DNA from: Actinomycetes bacterium
GTDB lineage: Bacteria; Actinomycetota; Acidimicrobiia; Acidimicrobiales; Palsa-688
Length of the DNA stretch: 6,241 bases
Reading direction: 5' to 3'
NCBI GenBank assembly: GCA_021816565.1
Contig: JAKAXN010000276.1
Coordinates: forward strand, 1 to 6,241
The translations under genes and the position numbers were made by a program. Below, piece by piece: positions 1-5,390 of the stretch. Within the stretch, counting starts at the first letter, position 1, and every line of letters begins with the position of its first letter. The notes under the pieces were generated by a model. It searched no databases. It was not told where the DNA came from and saw only the letters and a list, made by a program, of their open reading frames with translations.

Positions 1-615
1 GGCCGTCGACAGGGCCACCGGATCGGCGGCCGGTGGATGCCCGGCCTCCGACACCACGGAGGTGTAGGCGTAGACGGCGGCCAGGTCGGCGACCTCCGGC
101 ACCAGGGCGTCGGTCAGGGCCTGCAGCGCCTGGCGGGCGTCGCCGGTCCCGGCCAACGCCGCAGAGACGTCGGCCAGCAGCCGGGACCGGACTGCCTCGG
201 TCTCCGCCTCGGCCTCCACGGTGGAATCGGCGCCGAACTGGATGACGCCCACCGGCCGGCCGTCGGTGCCCGGCACGGGAGCCAGGGAGAAGCGGATCAC
301 CCGCTGCCGTCCGGTCACGTCCCGCGGGCCCACCACCCGGCGGGGCAGTGTCACGGGCTCACCTCGCCACGCCCGGTCCCACAGTTCGAGGGTGGCCGGG
401 TTGGTATCGGGGAACGCCTCCCTCAGAGCCCGGCCTTCCTCCACCGGGCCGAACATCTCAAGCCCCATCCGGTTACGCCACACCAGCCGGTGGTCGGGGC
501 CGGCGGTGAGCGTCACCATCATGGGAGCCAGGTCGAACGCCTCCAACAACCACGGGGGAACGACCAGGGCCGCATCACGATGGGGTTTCGACGGATCACC
601 GTCTGTAGAGGTCAT
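1..615 (-). CDS. PAS-domain sensor protein, N-terminal part (C-terminus outside window)
   Basis: This reading frame stays open from an ATG at 615-613 down to base 1 (205 codons) and has no stop, so the gene is truncated by the window edge. Residues about 25-125 look like a PAS domain: a start typical of PAS folds (LEAFDLAPMMVTL), then HRLVWRNRMGLEMFG, and a closing strand RPVGVIQFGAD. An acidic linker (TVEAEAETEAVRSRLLADVSAAL) then leads into a segment that resembles the start of a GAF domain (ALQALTDALVPEVADLAAVYAYT). In actinobacteria this PAS-GAF order commonly precedes a SpoIIE/PP2C-type phosphatase, and less often a histidine kinase or GGDEF output. The output domain is not visible, so the biochemical role is unknown. 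There is no signal peptide or membrane segment, so it is probably cytoplasmic. The ribosome binding site is weak: a GGAG about 11 nt before the ATG. A GTG at 648 is an alternative in-frame start, less likely because the added residues are low-complexity. A minus-strand promoter candidate lies about 120 bp upstream. Confidence 0.8.
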   Translation of the reverse strand, partial: MTSTDGDPSKPHRDAALVVPPWLLEAFDLAPMMVTLTAGPDHRLVWRNRMGLEMFGPVEEGRALREAFPDTNPATLELWDRAWRGEPVTLPRRVVGPRDVTGRQRVIRFSLAPVPGTDGRPVGVIQFGADSTVEAEAETEAVRSRLLADVSAALAGTGDARQALQALTDALVPEVADLAAVYAYTSVVSEAGHPPAADPVALSTA

Positions 616-735
616 TCTTCGGTGGTTCTCCGCGCTCGGCCCGGGCACCCCGTTCCGGGGCGACGCCGCGGGCCCGGCTAACAGATCGGGGTGGGATCAT
701 CTGCTTCCCTTCGGCTGGCTGCGCAACCGGGGCCG

Positions 736-764
736 AACATACTCCGAAGCCGGAACTCCGGCAA
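736..764 (-). promoter_or_regulatory. Candidate promoter of the PAS sensor gene
   Basis: Read on the minus strand, a TTGCCG hexamer (764-759) is followed after exactly 17 bp by TATGTT (741-736), a reasonable match to the -35/-10 layout of a housekeeping sigma factor. It would give a leader of about 110 nt before the PAS gene ATG at 615. The inverted repeat CCGGA-GT-TCCGG (750-761) overlaps the -35 element and the start of the spacer, where a repressor could bind, though short GC-rich palindromes also arise by chance. This is a pattern match only. Confidence 0.35.
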
Positions 765-933
765 CGAGAAGCGGCGGTATGCCCGGACGCCAGGGGTAGC
801 GGACTTCGACGTGGTGGCCCAGGCGATCAATGAGCACTCCATGGAGCGCGGTGGCAACCACCCCGTTGCCTGCTCGTCGGAGCTGCCCCCCGCCGATCCG
901 TGACCCATTTCGACGCTCAATCCGCCCGGGGCC

Positions 934-956
934 GGGCCCCGGGCATCCCCGGGCCC
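934..956 (-). terminator. GC-rich hairpin after the MFS gene, possible terminator
   Basis: Directly after the MFS stop codon, GGGCCCCGGG (934-943) and CCCGGGCCC (948-956) form a nine-base-pair stem with one bulged base and a CATC loop. No U-tract follows on either strand, so at most it is an actinobacterial hairpin-only terminator. It could act on transcripts from both directions. Confidence 0.4.
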
Positions 957-961
957 CTGAT

Positions 962-2239
962 CTAGGCCGCCTGCCCGGGCACTGCGCCGGGCCGCTCCGC
1001 CGGTGCCGGTCTGCGGGCCCGCCCGGCCCGCAGGTCCACGACCGGGGTCATGCGGGCCGCCAGTCGGGGGCCCAGCGCGGAGATCACCAGGAGCTGGACG
1101 GCTCCCGCCCCCGCGAAGGTCCAGGTGATGCCGATGACCGAGGTGGCCAGACCGCCGGCGAGGGCTCCGAGCGGGAGGCTTACCAGCACCAGCGTCTGGT
1201 AGGCGGAGGCGGCCCGCCCCTGCATCTCGTCCGGCACCGTCGACTGGCGGACCGACCGGCTGGCGGCATTGCCGATCACCACGGCCAGCGCCTCGGCGGC
1301 CAGGGCGGCCCCGGCCACCACCGCCGAGCGCGTCACCGCCAGTACCGGATAGGCCGCCCCGGCGACCAGGCCCGCGGTCACGATGCTGCGGGCGCTCCCG
1401 ATCCGGCGGTGCAGGCGGGGAGCGAGGGGAGAGGCCACGAGCGTCCCGCACGCGGCTCCCGCCATCAGGATCCCGAAGCCGGCTCCGTGGAGGTGCAGCC
1501 GGGTGGTGGCGAAGATCACCATGACGCCGAACACGGCGGCCTGGAAGAACGCCAGGCTGGCCACGACGGCAGCCAGGAGGCGCAGCACGGGCTGCCCGGC
1601 GAACCAGCGCAACCCGGTCCACAGGTCCGCCCAGACCGATCCGGACCCATCCTCGAGTGGTTCCCCGTCGGGAAGCGCCCCGGCGAGCAGGGCCGCCGAG
1701 CCCACGAAGCTCAGGGAGTCGGCCAGGAACGGGACGCTGCGGGCCACGGCGAACAGCACCCCGCCCAGGGCCTGCCCGGCCATCTCGCGGCCTGCGAGAA
1801 GGGCGGTCATCAGCCTGGTGTTGGCCGCTACCAGGTGCTCCTCCTCGACCATCGCCGGCAGGCACGCCCCGGACACGACGTCGAAGGCCACACCCAGGCC
1901 GCCGAGGAGGAGGGCGGCGGCGAAGATCAGCGGGATGCTGTCCACCCCGGCCACGACGCACAACCCGAACAGACCCAGCACTGCGAAGCGGGTGACCTCG
2001 ATGGTCAGGATGAGCCGCCGCCGGTTCCGCCGGTCGGCGATCGCCCCGACCGGGAGGGCGACCAGGATCCCCGGGGCCTGCTCGGCCGCGACCAGGCCGG
2101 CGATGACCATCGGATCACGGGTCAGGGTGATGGCGAGCAGCGGGAAGGCCACCAGGACCATGCCGTCGCCGAGCGACGACACCCCGGTGGCCAACCAGAG
2201 CCGCCGGAACCTCCGCCCCAGTTGAAAACGCTGCTTCAC
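962..2239 (-). CDS. MFS efflux transporter (MFS_3/enterobactin-exporter-like)
   Basis: The 425-aa product is a polytopic inner-membrane protein of usual major facilitator length, predicted to export a small molecule or drug by proton antiport. The N-terminus (FRRLWLATGVSSLGDGM, residues 11-27) matches the first helix of this subgroup. The loop between helices 2 and 3 carries the MFS signature GAIADRRNRRR (65-75). ANTRLMTALLAGREMAGQALGG (140-160) and RQSTVPDEMQGRAASAYQTL (331-350) are further conserved blocks of the exporter branch containing EntS and Tap-like pumps. About 12 hydrophobic segments lie between residues 15 and 395, followed by an Arg/Pro/Ala-rich tail probably in the cytoplasm. 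The GTG at 2239-2237 is the only ordinary start before an upstream in-frame stop; its ribosome binding site is only a GGGG eight nt away. Substrate cannot be told from sequence. The gene diverges from the GGDEF-EAL gene across a 529-bp structured intergenic region. Confidence 0.9.
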   Translation of the reverse strand: MKQRFQLGRRFRRLWLATGVSSLGDGMVLVAFPLLAITLTRDPMVIAGLVAAEQAPGILVALPVGAIADRRNRRRLILTIEVTRFAVLGLFGLCVVAGVDSIPLIFAAALLLGGLGVAFDVVSGACLPAMVEEEHLVAANTRLMTALLAGREMAGQALGGVLFAVARSVPFLADSLSFVGSAALLAGALPDGEPLEDGSGSVWADLWTGLRWFAGQPVLRLLAAVVASLAFFQAAVFGVMVIFATTRLHLHGAGFGILMAGAACGTLVASPLAPRLHRRIGSARSIVTAGLVAGAAYPVLAVTRSAVVAGAALAAEALAVVIGNAASRSVRQSTVPDEMQGRAASAYQTLVLVSLPLGALAGGLATSVIGITWTFAGAGAVQLLVISALGPRLAARMTPVVDLRAGRARRPAPAERPGAVPGQAA

Positions 2240-2287
2240 GTGAGTCGCCCCAGAAGAAATTTCAGAAAATCGGTCTCAAAACGGCCG

Positions 2288-2322
2288 GATCGCCGGTTGC
2301 TCGCCTCAAGCAACCGGCGATC
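2288..2322. repeat. Perfect 14-bp inverted repeat, hairpin H1
   Basis: GATCGCCGGTTGCT (2288-2301) is the exact reverse complement of AGCAACCGGCGATC (2309-2322), with a seven-base loop CGCCTCA. On the minus strand the stem is followed after six bases by TTTT, an imperfect terminator or attenuator arrangement 48 bp before the MFS start. On the plus strand no U-tract follows. Confidence 0.85.
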
Positions 2323-2348
2323 AAGCCCGATAGACAACAGGAACATTC

Positions 2349-2398
2349 GACCCGAAAGAGCCACCAGGTCTCGACAGCGTGGAGGCTCAAACCAGGTC
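2349..2398. repeat. Interrupted inverted repeat, hairpin H2
   Basis: GAGCC (2358-2362) pairs with GGCTC (2384-2388). After an A/A mismatch, CCA (2364-2366) pairs with TGG (2380-2382). An outer GACC (2349-2352) can pair with GGTC (2395-2398) across an A-rich internal loop. An eight-base direct repeat ACCAGGTC (2363-2370 and 2391-2398) overlaps the structure. This stem is weaker than its two neighbours. Confidence 0.5.
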
Positions 2399-2464
2399 AG
2401 TGCTACGGGTTGAGGTCGGTCTGCAAACCGACCTCAGCCCCACTTGACGTTGAACACCCTGCAC
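2387..2464 (-). CDS. Possible 25-aa leader peptide upstream of the MFS gene
   Basis: On the minus strand an AGGAGG (2478-2473) lies eight nt before a GTG (2464-2462) that opens a 25-codon frame ending with TGA at 2389-2387. The predicted peptide starts MQGVQRQVGLRS and is Arg-rich. The ribosome binding site is much stronger than that of the MFS gene itself, and hairpin H3 lies entirely inside the frame. This resembles upstream ORFs that control antibiotic-responsive exporters by attenuation, which is inference. Third-position GC is only about 56% by hand count, so codon usage gives no support. The purine tract could be chance. Confidence 0.2.
   Translation of the reverse strand: MQGVQRQVGLRSVCRPTSTRSTDLV
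2407..2440 (+). repeat. 14-bp stem with one G-U pair, hairpin H3
   Basis: GGGTTGAGGTCGGT (2407-2420) pairs along its full length with ACCGACCTCAGCCC (2427-2440) around a CTGCAA loop. The only non-Watson-Crick pair is T2410 with G2437. It is a permitted U-G wobble in a plus-strand RNA but an A-C mismatch in a minus-strand RNA, so the structure favours transcription towards the GGDEF-EAL gene. No U-tract follows, so it is not a classical terminator. Confidence 0.7.
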
Positions 2465-2624
2465 CCACCTCCCCTCCTCGATGAAAATGCGGTACCGCCC
2501 CGTTCCCGCCCCTCCCGACGGTCAACCGCCGGAGTGGAGCGCAAAGGGCCGAATAATCCGAAATAGGGACGACATTGTCCGTCCTTCGTATTCTTCTGCC
2601 CTCTGCGGAAACACTACAGGTTCC

Positions 2625-2671
2625 GCGCCTAACTGACGATATTGCCGATGACTCATTCCTGCGTCTAACTG
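2625..2671 (+). repeat. Imperfect direct repeat GCGYCTAACTG
   Basis: GCGCCTAACTG (2625-2635) and GCGTCTAACTG (2661-2671) differ at one base and start 36 bp apart. They lie about 100-145 bp before the GGDEF-EAL start codon, within the likely promoter region, and could be paired sites for a regulator. The second copy overlaps a weak -10 candidate (TAACTG). Confidence 0.4.
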
Positions 2672-2709
2672 CGGTGTAGGGTCGGATGGGCCGATAGCGG
2701 AAGGTTTAG

Positions 2710-2746
2710 GACCGCTGCGCAGCGGAGCGGTCGGCGAGAGCCGGCC
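2710..2746 (+). promoter_or_regulatory. Mutually exclusive leader hairpins before the GGDEF-EAL gene
   Basis: Hairpin A pairs GACCGCT (2710-2716) with AGCGGTC (2726-2732). Hairpin B pairs GGTCGGC (2729-2735) with GCCGGCC (2740-2746), including one U-G pair, around a GAGA loop of the GNRA type. They share 2729-2732, so only one can form at a time. The palindrome CCGCT-GCGC-AGCGG (2712-2725) and AGCGG at 2696-2700 offer two more partners for CCGCT. Hairpin B ends ten nt before the Shine-Dalgarno sequence. This could modulate translation, but the region is GC-rich and no known aptamer is recognisable. Confidence 0.35.
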
Positions 2747-2755
2747 GGGCAGATC

Positions 2756-2761
2756 GAGGGG
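2756..2761 (+). promoter_or_regulatory. Ribosome binding site fixing the GTG start of the GGDEF-EAL gene
   Basis: GAGGGG lies seven nt before the GTG at 2769. It supports this non-ATG start over internal alternatives such as the ATG codons within the second and third membrane segments. Confidence 0.65.
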
Positions 2762-2768
2762 CGAAACC

Positions 2769-5354
2769 GTGACGGCAGGGGCAGCACGTCGAGCAGGACC
2801 GGTCAGGGGATTAGCCGCACCGCGCCGGGTCTGGCTCGTGATAGGTCTGGTCGCTGCCCAGGCTGCCCTCCTGTCACTGATCGCCTGTTCGCAGCGCCCC
2901 CATTGGACCGTGGCCCACCATCTTTCGTGGGTGGCTGTTGCCTTGGGCGTGGCTGTCCTTTCGCTGATGCCGGTGCACGTACACGTGCGGCAGAACTCGA
3001 TGAAGACGGACCTCTCCTGTTTCCCGATCCTGCTCGGGGCTGTTCTCACGCCGGCCGTCACCGTGATACCGGCTGTGGCCGCGGCAGTAGCGGTCAGCAT
3101 GACCGTACAGAGGGTCAACCCTGTCCGAGTGGCGTTCAACGTAGCCAACCAGTCCGGTGCGCTGGCCTTTTCTCTGTTGGTCCTGCAGGGCGTGATGGGC
3201 CCAGCCAGCCCCGTGACACCACGCGGCTGGTTGGCCCTTGTCGCCGCACTCCTTGCCTACACGCTCTACACCAGTGTGTTCGTGATCGTCGTCGTGTATG
3301 CGTCCGGGACTCCGATCGAAGGAGCCATGATCGGCCACCTGTCCCGCGAACTGTTGGTGCTCGTTCCGTCCACTGCAGTGCTCACGATCCTGGCTCTCGG
3401 GGCCTATTGGACCGAGCCGTGGTCGCTCCTGGTGCTGGCCGGCCCGGGCCTGGTCGTCGGCCGTTACCAGGCGTCCAGTGCCCGACTCCGGCAGCGCTAC
3501 GCCGACCAGAGGTCCCTCTACGGCTTCACCGTTCGGCTGGCCGAGCTGTCCGAGCACAGCGAGGTACTGGCGTCTGCGCTCGACGAAGTGGCGGCCATCC
3601 TGCACTCCGAGCGGGTCCTTCTCTGCATGGAGCAGACCACAGGGGCCTCGCGCTACTCGCTCGACGCCGCGGGGTCCCTGGTACGGGAAGTGGTGCCGCT
3701 CGATCCCCTGGAACGCGACGTGAGCTCCACCCGCCGGCCGCTGCTCCTGCGGCGGGGCCAGCCCAGCACCTACCTGGCGGTGCACGGCTTCCGTGACGCC
3801 ATCCTCGCTCCGGTGACCATGGCCGACGGCCATCAGGGGGTGCTCGTCGCAGCCGACCGGGACGGCAACGAACTGGTCTCTTTCGAGCCCGATGACCTGG
3901 CGCTCCTGGAGGCCCTGGCCGCCCATCTGGCAACCGCCCTGACCAGCTGCGCCCGCCTGGACCGGCTGAAGGTGGAGGTGGCGGCCCGGGAGCACCAGGC
4001 CTACCACGACGGCCTGACCGGCCTGGCCAACCGGACCCTGCTCAGCCAGGTGGTGTCGGCCGCGGTCAGGAACCGCCGGGGTTCCAACCTGGTGGCGGTC
4101 ATGCTGATGGATCTGGACGGCTTCAAGGAGGTCAACGACACCCTCGGTCACCATGCCGGGGACGCCATCTTGAAAGCGGTCGCCGCCCGGGTCGACGCCA
4201 CGGTGGGCCGGTCCCGGTTGGCGGCCCGCCTGGGAGGTGACGAGTTCGCCTTCGTCATCCCGTCGGCCACCGGGACGCAGCAGGTGGAGTCCGTGGCCCG
4301 CCGGCTGCAGGAGGCGGTGGCCGCCCCGATCGAGGTGGACGGCATGGTCCTCACCCTGCGGGCCAGCATGGGGGTGGCACTGGCCCCGCTGCACGGGGAG
4401 GACCCGGCCAGCCTCCTCAAGAAGGCCGACGTGGCCATGTACTCGGCCAAGAACAGCGGTCGGGGCATCGTGGTCTACGAGCCGGAGATCGACCACCACT
4501 CCACCCGCCGACTGGTGCTGGCCACCGAGTTGCAGAGGGCTGTGGAGGCCGGCGGGCTGGAGCTGTGGTACCAGCCGATCGCCGACATCAGCTCGGGCAC
4601 GGTCACCGCGTTCGAGGCTCTGCTGCGCTGGCGTCACCCCGAGCTGGGTTTCGTGGCCCCCGACGAGTTCATCCCGGTGGCCGAGCAGACCGGACTCATC
4701 GAGCCGCTGACGTGGTGGGTGATCCGCACCGCCCTCGACGAGCTGCGGCGCTGGCGCGACGACGGCTACGAGATCACCATGGGCGTGAACGTGTCGGCCC
4801 GCAGCCTCTTCGACTCGACGCTCGTGGACCGCCTGGGTCGGCTGATCGCCGACACCGGGGTCAACCCGGCCCATCTCACCGTGGAGATCACCGAATCGTC
4901 GATGATGCTCGACCTGGACCGATCCGAGAGGACCCTGCGCCGGCTGAGCGACCTGGGCGTCCGCATCGCCATCGACGACTTCGGTACCGGGTACTCGTCG
5001 CTGTCGCGCCTCAAGGTCCTGCCGGTGAAGACGGTGAAGATCGACCGCAGCTTCGTCCGCAACCTGTGCACCGACCAGGGTGACCGGGCCATCGTGCGCT
5101 CCACCATCGAGCTGGCCCGGGTGATGGGGCTGTCGGTCGTGGCCGAGGGGGTCGAGGATCCCGAGACGTGGGAGGAGCTGGACCACTTCGGCTGCGACCT
5201 GGCCCAGGGCTGGCACCTGGCCAAGGCCATGCCGTCGGAGGACTGCCGGGCCTGGCTGACCGGCCGCCAGCAACCGAGCCTGGCCCCGCTGCGCCGCCTG
5301 GCCTCCGCAAACCGACGCTCAGGCGGCCAGGGCCCCAACCGCCTGATCGGCTGA
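2769..5354 (+). CDS. Membrane-bound GAF-GGDEF-EAL c-di-GMP synthase/phosphodiesterase
   Basis: The 861-aa protein is predicted to control cyclic di-GMP from the inner membrane. Residues 21-232 hold about seven hydrophobic helices (for example 21-40, 52-70, 84-110, 153-178, 194-213) of an unassigned MASE-like sensor. Residues about 250-395 resemble a GAF domain and lead through a helix into the GGDEF domain (about 410-570). There YHDGLTGLANR (412-422), DLDGFK (448-453) and GGDEF (489-493) are intact, while the inhibitory RxxD site is missing (Gly480, Arg483). The EAL domain (about 580-835) has EALLRW at 616-621 and keeps all eight residues needed in RocR-type phosphodiesterases: E616, N674, E706, D736, D737, K757, E793 and Q813, with identical spacing. 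Both activities are therefore plausible, but which dominates cannot be read from sequence. The first 100 codons use A/T-ending codons far more often (about 28%) than the catalytic half (about 8%). Confidence 0.95.
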   Translation: MTAGAARRAGPVRGLAAPRRVWLVIGLVAAQAALLSLIACSQRPHWTVAHHLSWVAVALGVAVLSLMPVHVHVRQNSMKTDLSCFPILLGAVLTPAVTVIPAVAAAVAVSMTVQRVNPVRVAFNVANQSGALAFSLLVLQGVMGPASPVTPRGWLALVAALLAYTLYTSVFVIVVVYASGTPIEGAMIGHLSRELLVLVPSTAVLTILALGAYWTEPWSLLVLAGPGLVVGRYQASSARLRQRYADQRSLYGFTVRLAELSEHSEVLASALDEVAAILHSERVLLCMEQTTGASRYSLDAAGSLVREVVPLDPLERDVSSTRRPLLLRRGQPSTYLAVHGFRDAILAPVTMADGHQGVLVAADRDGNELVSFEPDDLALLEALAAHLATALTSCARLDRLKVEVAAREHQAYHDGLTGLANRTLLSQVVSAAVRNRRGSNLVAVMLMDLDGFKEVNDTLGHHAGDAILKAVAARVDATVGRSRLAARLGGDEFAFVIPSATGTQQVESVARRLQEAVAAPIEVDGMVLTLRASMGVALAPLHGEDPASLLKKADVAMYSAKNSGRGIVVYEPEIDHHSTRRLVLATELQRAVEAGGLELWYQPIADISSGTVTAFEALLRWRHPELGFVAPDEFIPVAEQTGLIEPLTWWVIRTALDELRRWRDDGYEITMGVNVSARSLFDSTLVDRLGRLIADTGVNPAHLTVEITESSMMLDLDRSERTLRRLSDLGVRIAIDDFGTGYSSLSRLKVLPVKTVKIDRSFVRNLCTDQGDRAIVRSTIELARVMGLSVVAEGVEDPETWEELDHFGCDLAQGWHLAKAMPSEDCRAWLTGRQQPSLAPLRRLASANRRSGGQGPNRLIG
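5319..5346 (+). terminator. Hairpin over the end of the GGDEF-EAL gene
   Basis: TCAGGCGG (5319-5326) is the exact reverse complement of CCGCCTGA (5339-5346), giving an eight-base-pair stem with a 12-nt loop, ending six bases before the TGA. It lacks a U-tract and lies within codons. It could weaken read-through into the methyltransferase gene or protect the mRNA 3' end. Confidence 0.3.
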
Positions 5355-5378
5355 GGCAAGCGGTCGTCCGCCGGCTGG

Positions 5379-5384
5379 CAGACT
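5379..5384 (+). promoter_or_regulatory. Possible -10 element for a leaderless methyltransferase mRNA
   Basis: CAGACT ends six bases before the methyltransferase ATG. The 36-bp gap has no Shine-Dalgarno sequence. In actinobacteria many leaderless genes have a -10 hexamer at this distance, so transcription may begin at the ATG. No -35 element is visible (GCAAGC at the 17-bp position). Confidence 0.25.
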
Positions 5385-5390
5385 GGGTCC

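Larger units (their letters stand above)
616..961. other. Intergenic region between the MFS and PAS genes
   Basis: This 346-bp gap separates two minus-strand genes. It contains a GC-rich hairpin just after the MFS stop codon (934-956) and a minus-strand promoter candidate (736-764). A nearly perfect 16-bp palindrome lies at 834-849, and two overlapping small stem-loops lie at 850-870. In the plus strand, bases 799-903 have third positions that are almost all G/C (30 of 34 codons by hand count), ending at a TGA at 901-903. This resembles the tail of a coding sequence, but there is no convincing start and I do not recognise the peptide. No tRNA or known riboswitch consensus was seen. Confidence 0.6.
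2240..2768. other. Divergent intergenic region, AT-richer and structured
   Basis: This 529-bp stretch between the divergent MFS and GGDEF-EAL genes is visibly less GC-rich than the genes, especially at 2250-2280 and 2540-2660. It contains three stem-loops at 2288-2440, a minus-strand mini-ORF with a strong Shine-Dalgarno sequence (2387-2478), an imperfect direct repeat (2625-2671), and overlapping hairpins just before the GGDEF-EAL ribosome binding site (2710-2746). A weak plus-strand promoter possibility is TTGCCG at 2642-2647 with TAACTG at 2666-2671 (18-bp spacer). I found no convincing promoter for the MFS gene. I saw no match to the c-di-GMP (GEMM) riboswitch consensus and no transposase remnant. 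Confidence 0.7.

Noticed and set aside
678..1961. Long minus-strand ORF overlapping the MFS gene in another frame
   Set aside because: The product is low-complexity Arg/Gly/Pro sequence with no recognisable fold. It is the out-of-frame shadow of the clearly conserved MFS gene in high-GC DNA.
2339..2362. Possible solo end of an ISL3-type insertion sequence (minus strand begins GGCTCTTTCGGGTC)
   Set aside because: Only the first few bases resemble ISL3-family ends. There is no matching opposite end or transposase remnant, and the 8-bp repeat ACCAGGTC is not placed as a flanking target duplication would be.
830..2413. 527-codon plus-strand ORF antisense to the MFS gene
   Set aside because: It is an antisense shadow with Gly/Arg/Gln-rich composition, no ribosome binding site and no domain. 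Long antisense frames are expected opposite high-GC3 genes.
2481..2636. 51-codon plus-strand ORF starting ATG AAA ATG in the intergenic region
   Set aside because: There is no Shine-Dalgarno sequence (the upstream bases are pyrimidine-rich), third-position GC is only about 59%, and the product is not recognisable.
2626..2668. RYYYAAC core sites (GCCTAAC, GTCTAAC) as an integron attC site
   Set aside because: Both copies point the same way, whereas attC needs RYYYAAC opposed to GTTRRRY. No integrase or cassette is present.
2680..2768. c-di-GMP-I (GEMM) riboswitch upstream of the GGDEF-EAL gene
   Set aside because: Leader hairpins and a GNRA-type loop exist, but the conserved GEMM core sequences are absent on both strands.
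2522..3148. 208-codon minus-strand ORF over the divergent intergenic region and the start of the GGDEF-EAL gene
   Set aside because: Thr/Ala-rich sequence without recognisable features. It overlaps the membrane segments of a real gene on the other strand.
2874..5273. 799-codon minus-strand ORF opposite the GGDEF-EAL gene
   Set aside because: The plus strand has every GGDEF and EAL motif. The antisense product is His/Gly/Gln-rich with no domain signature.
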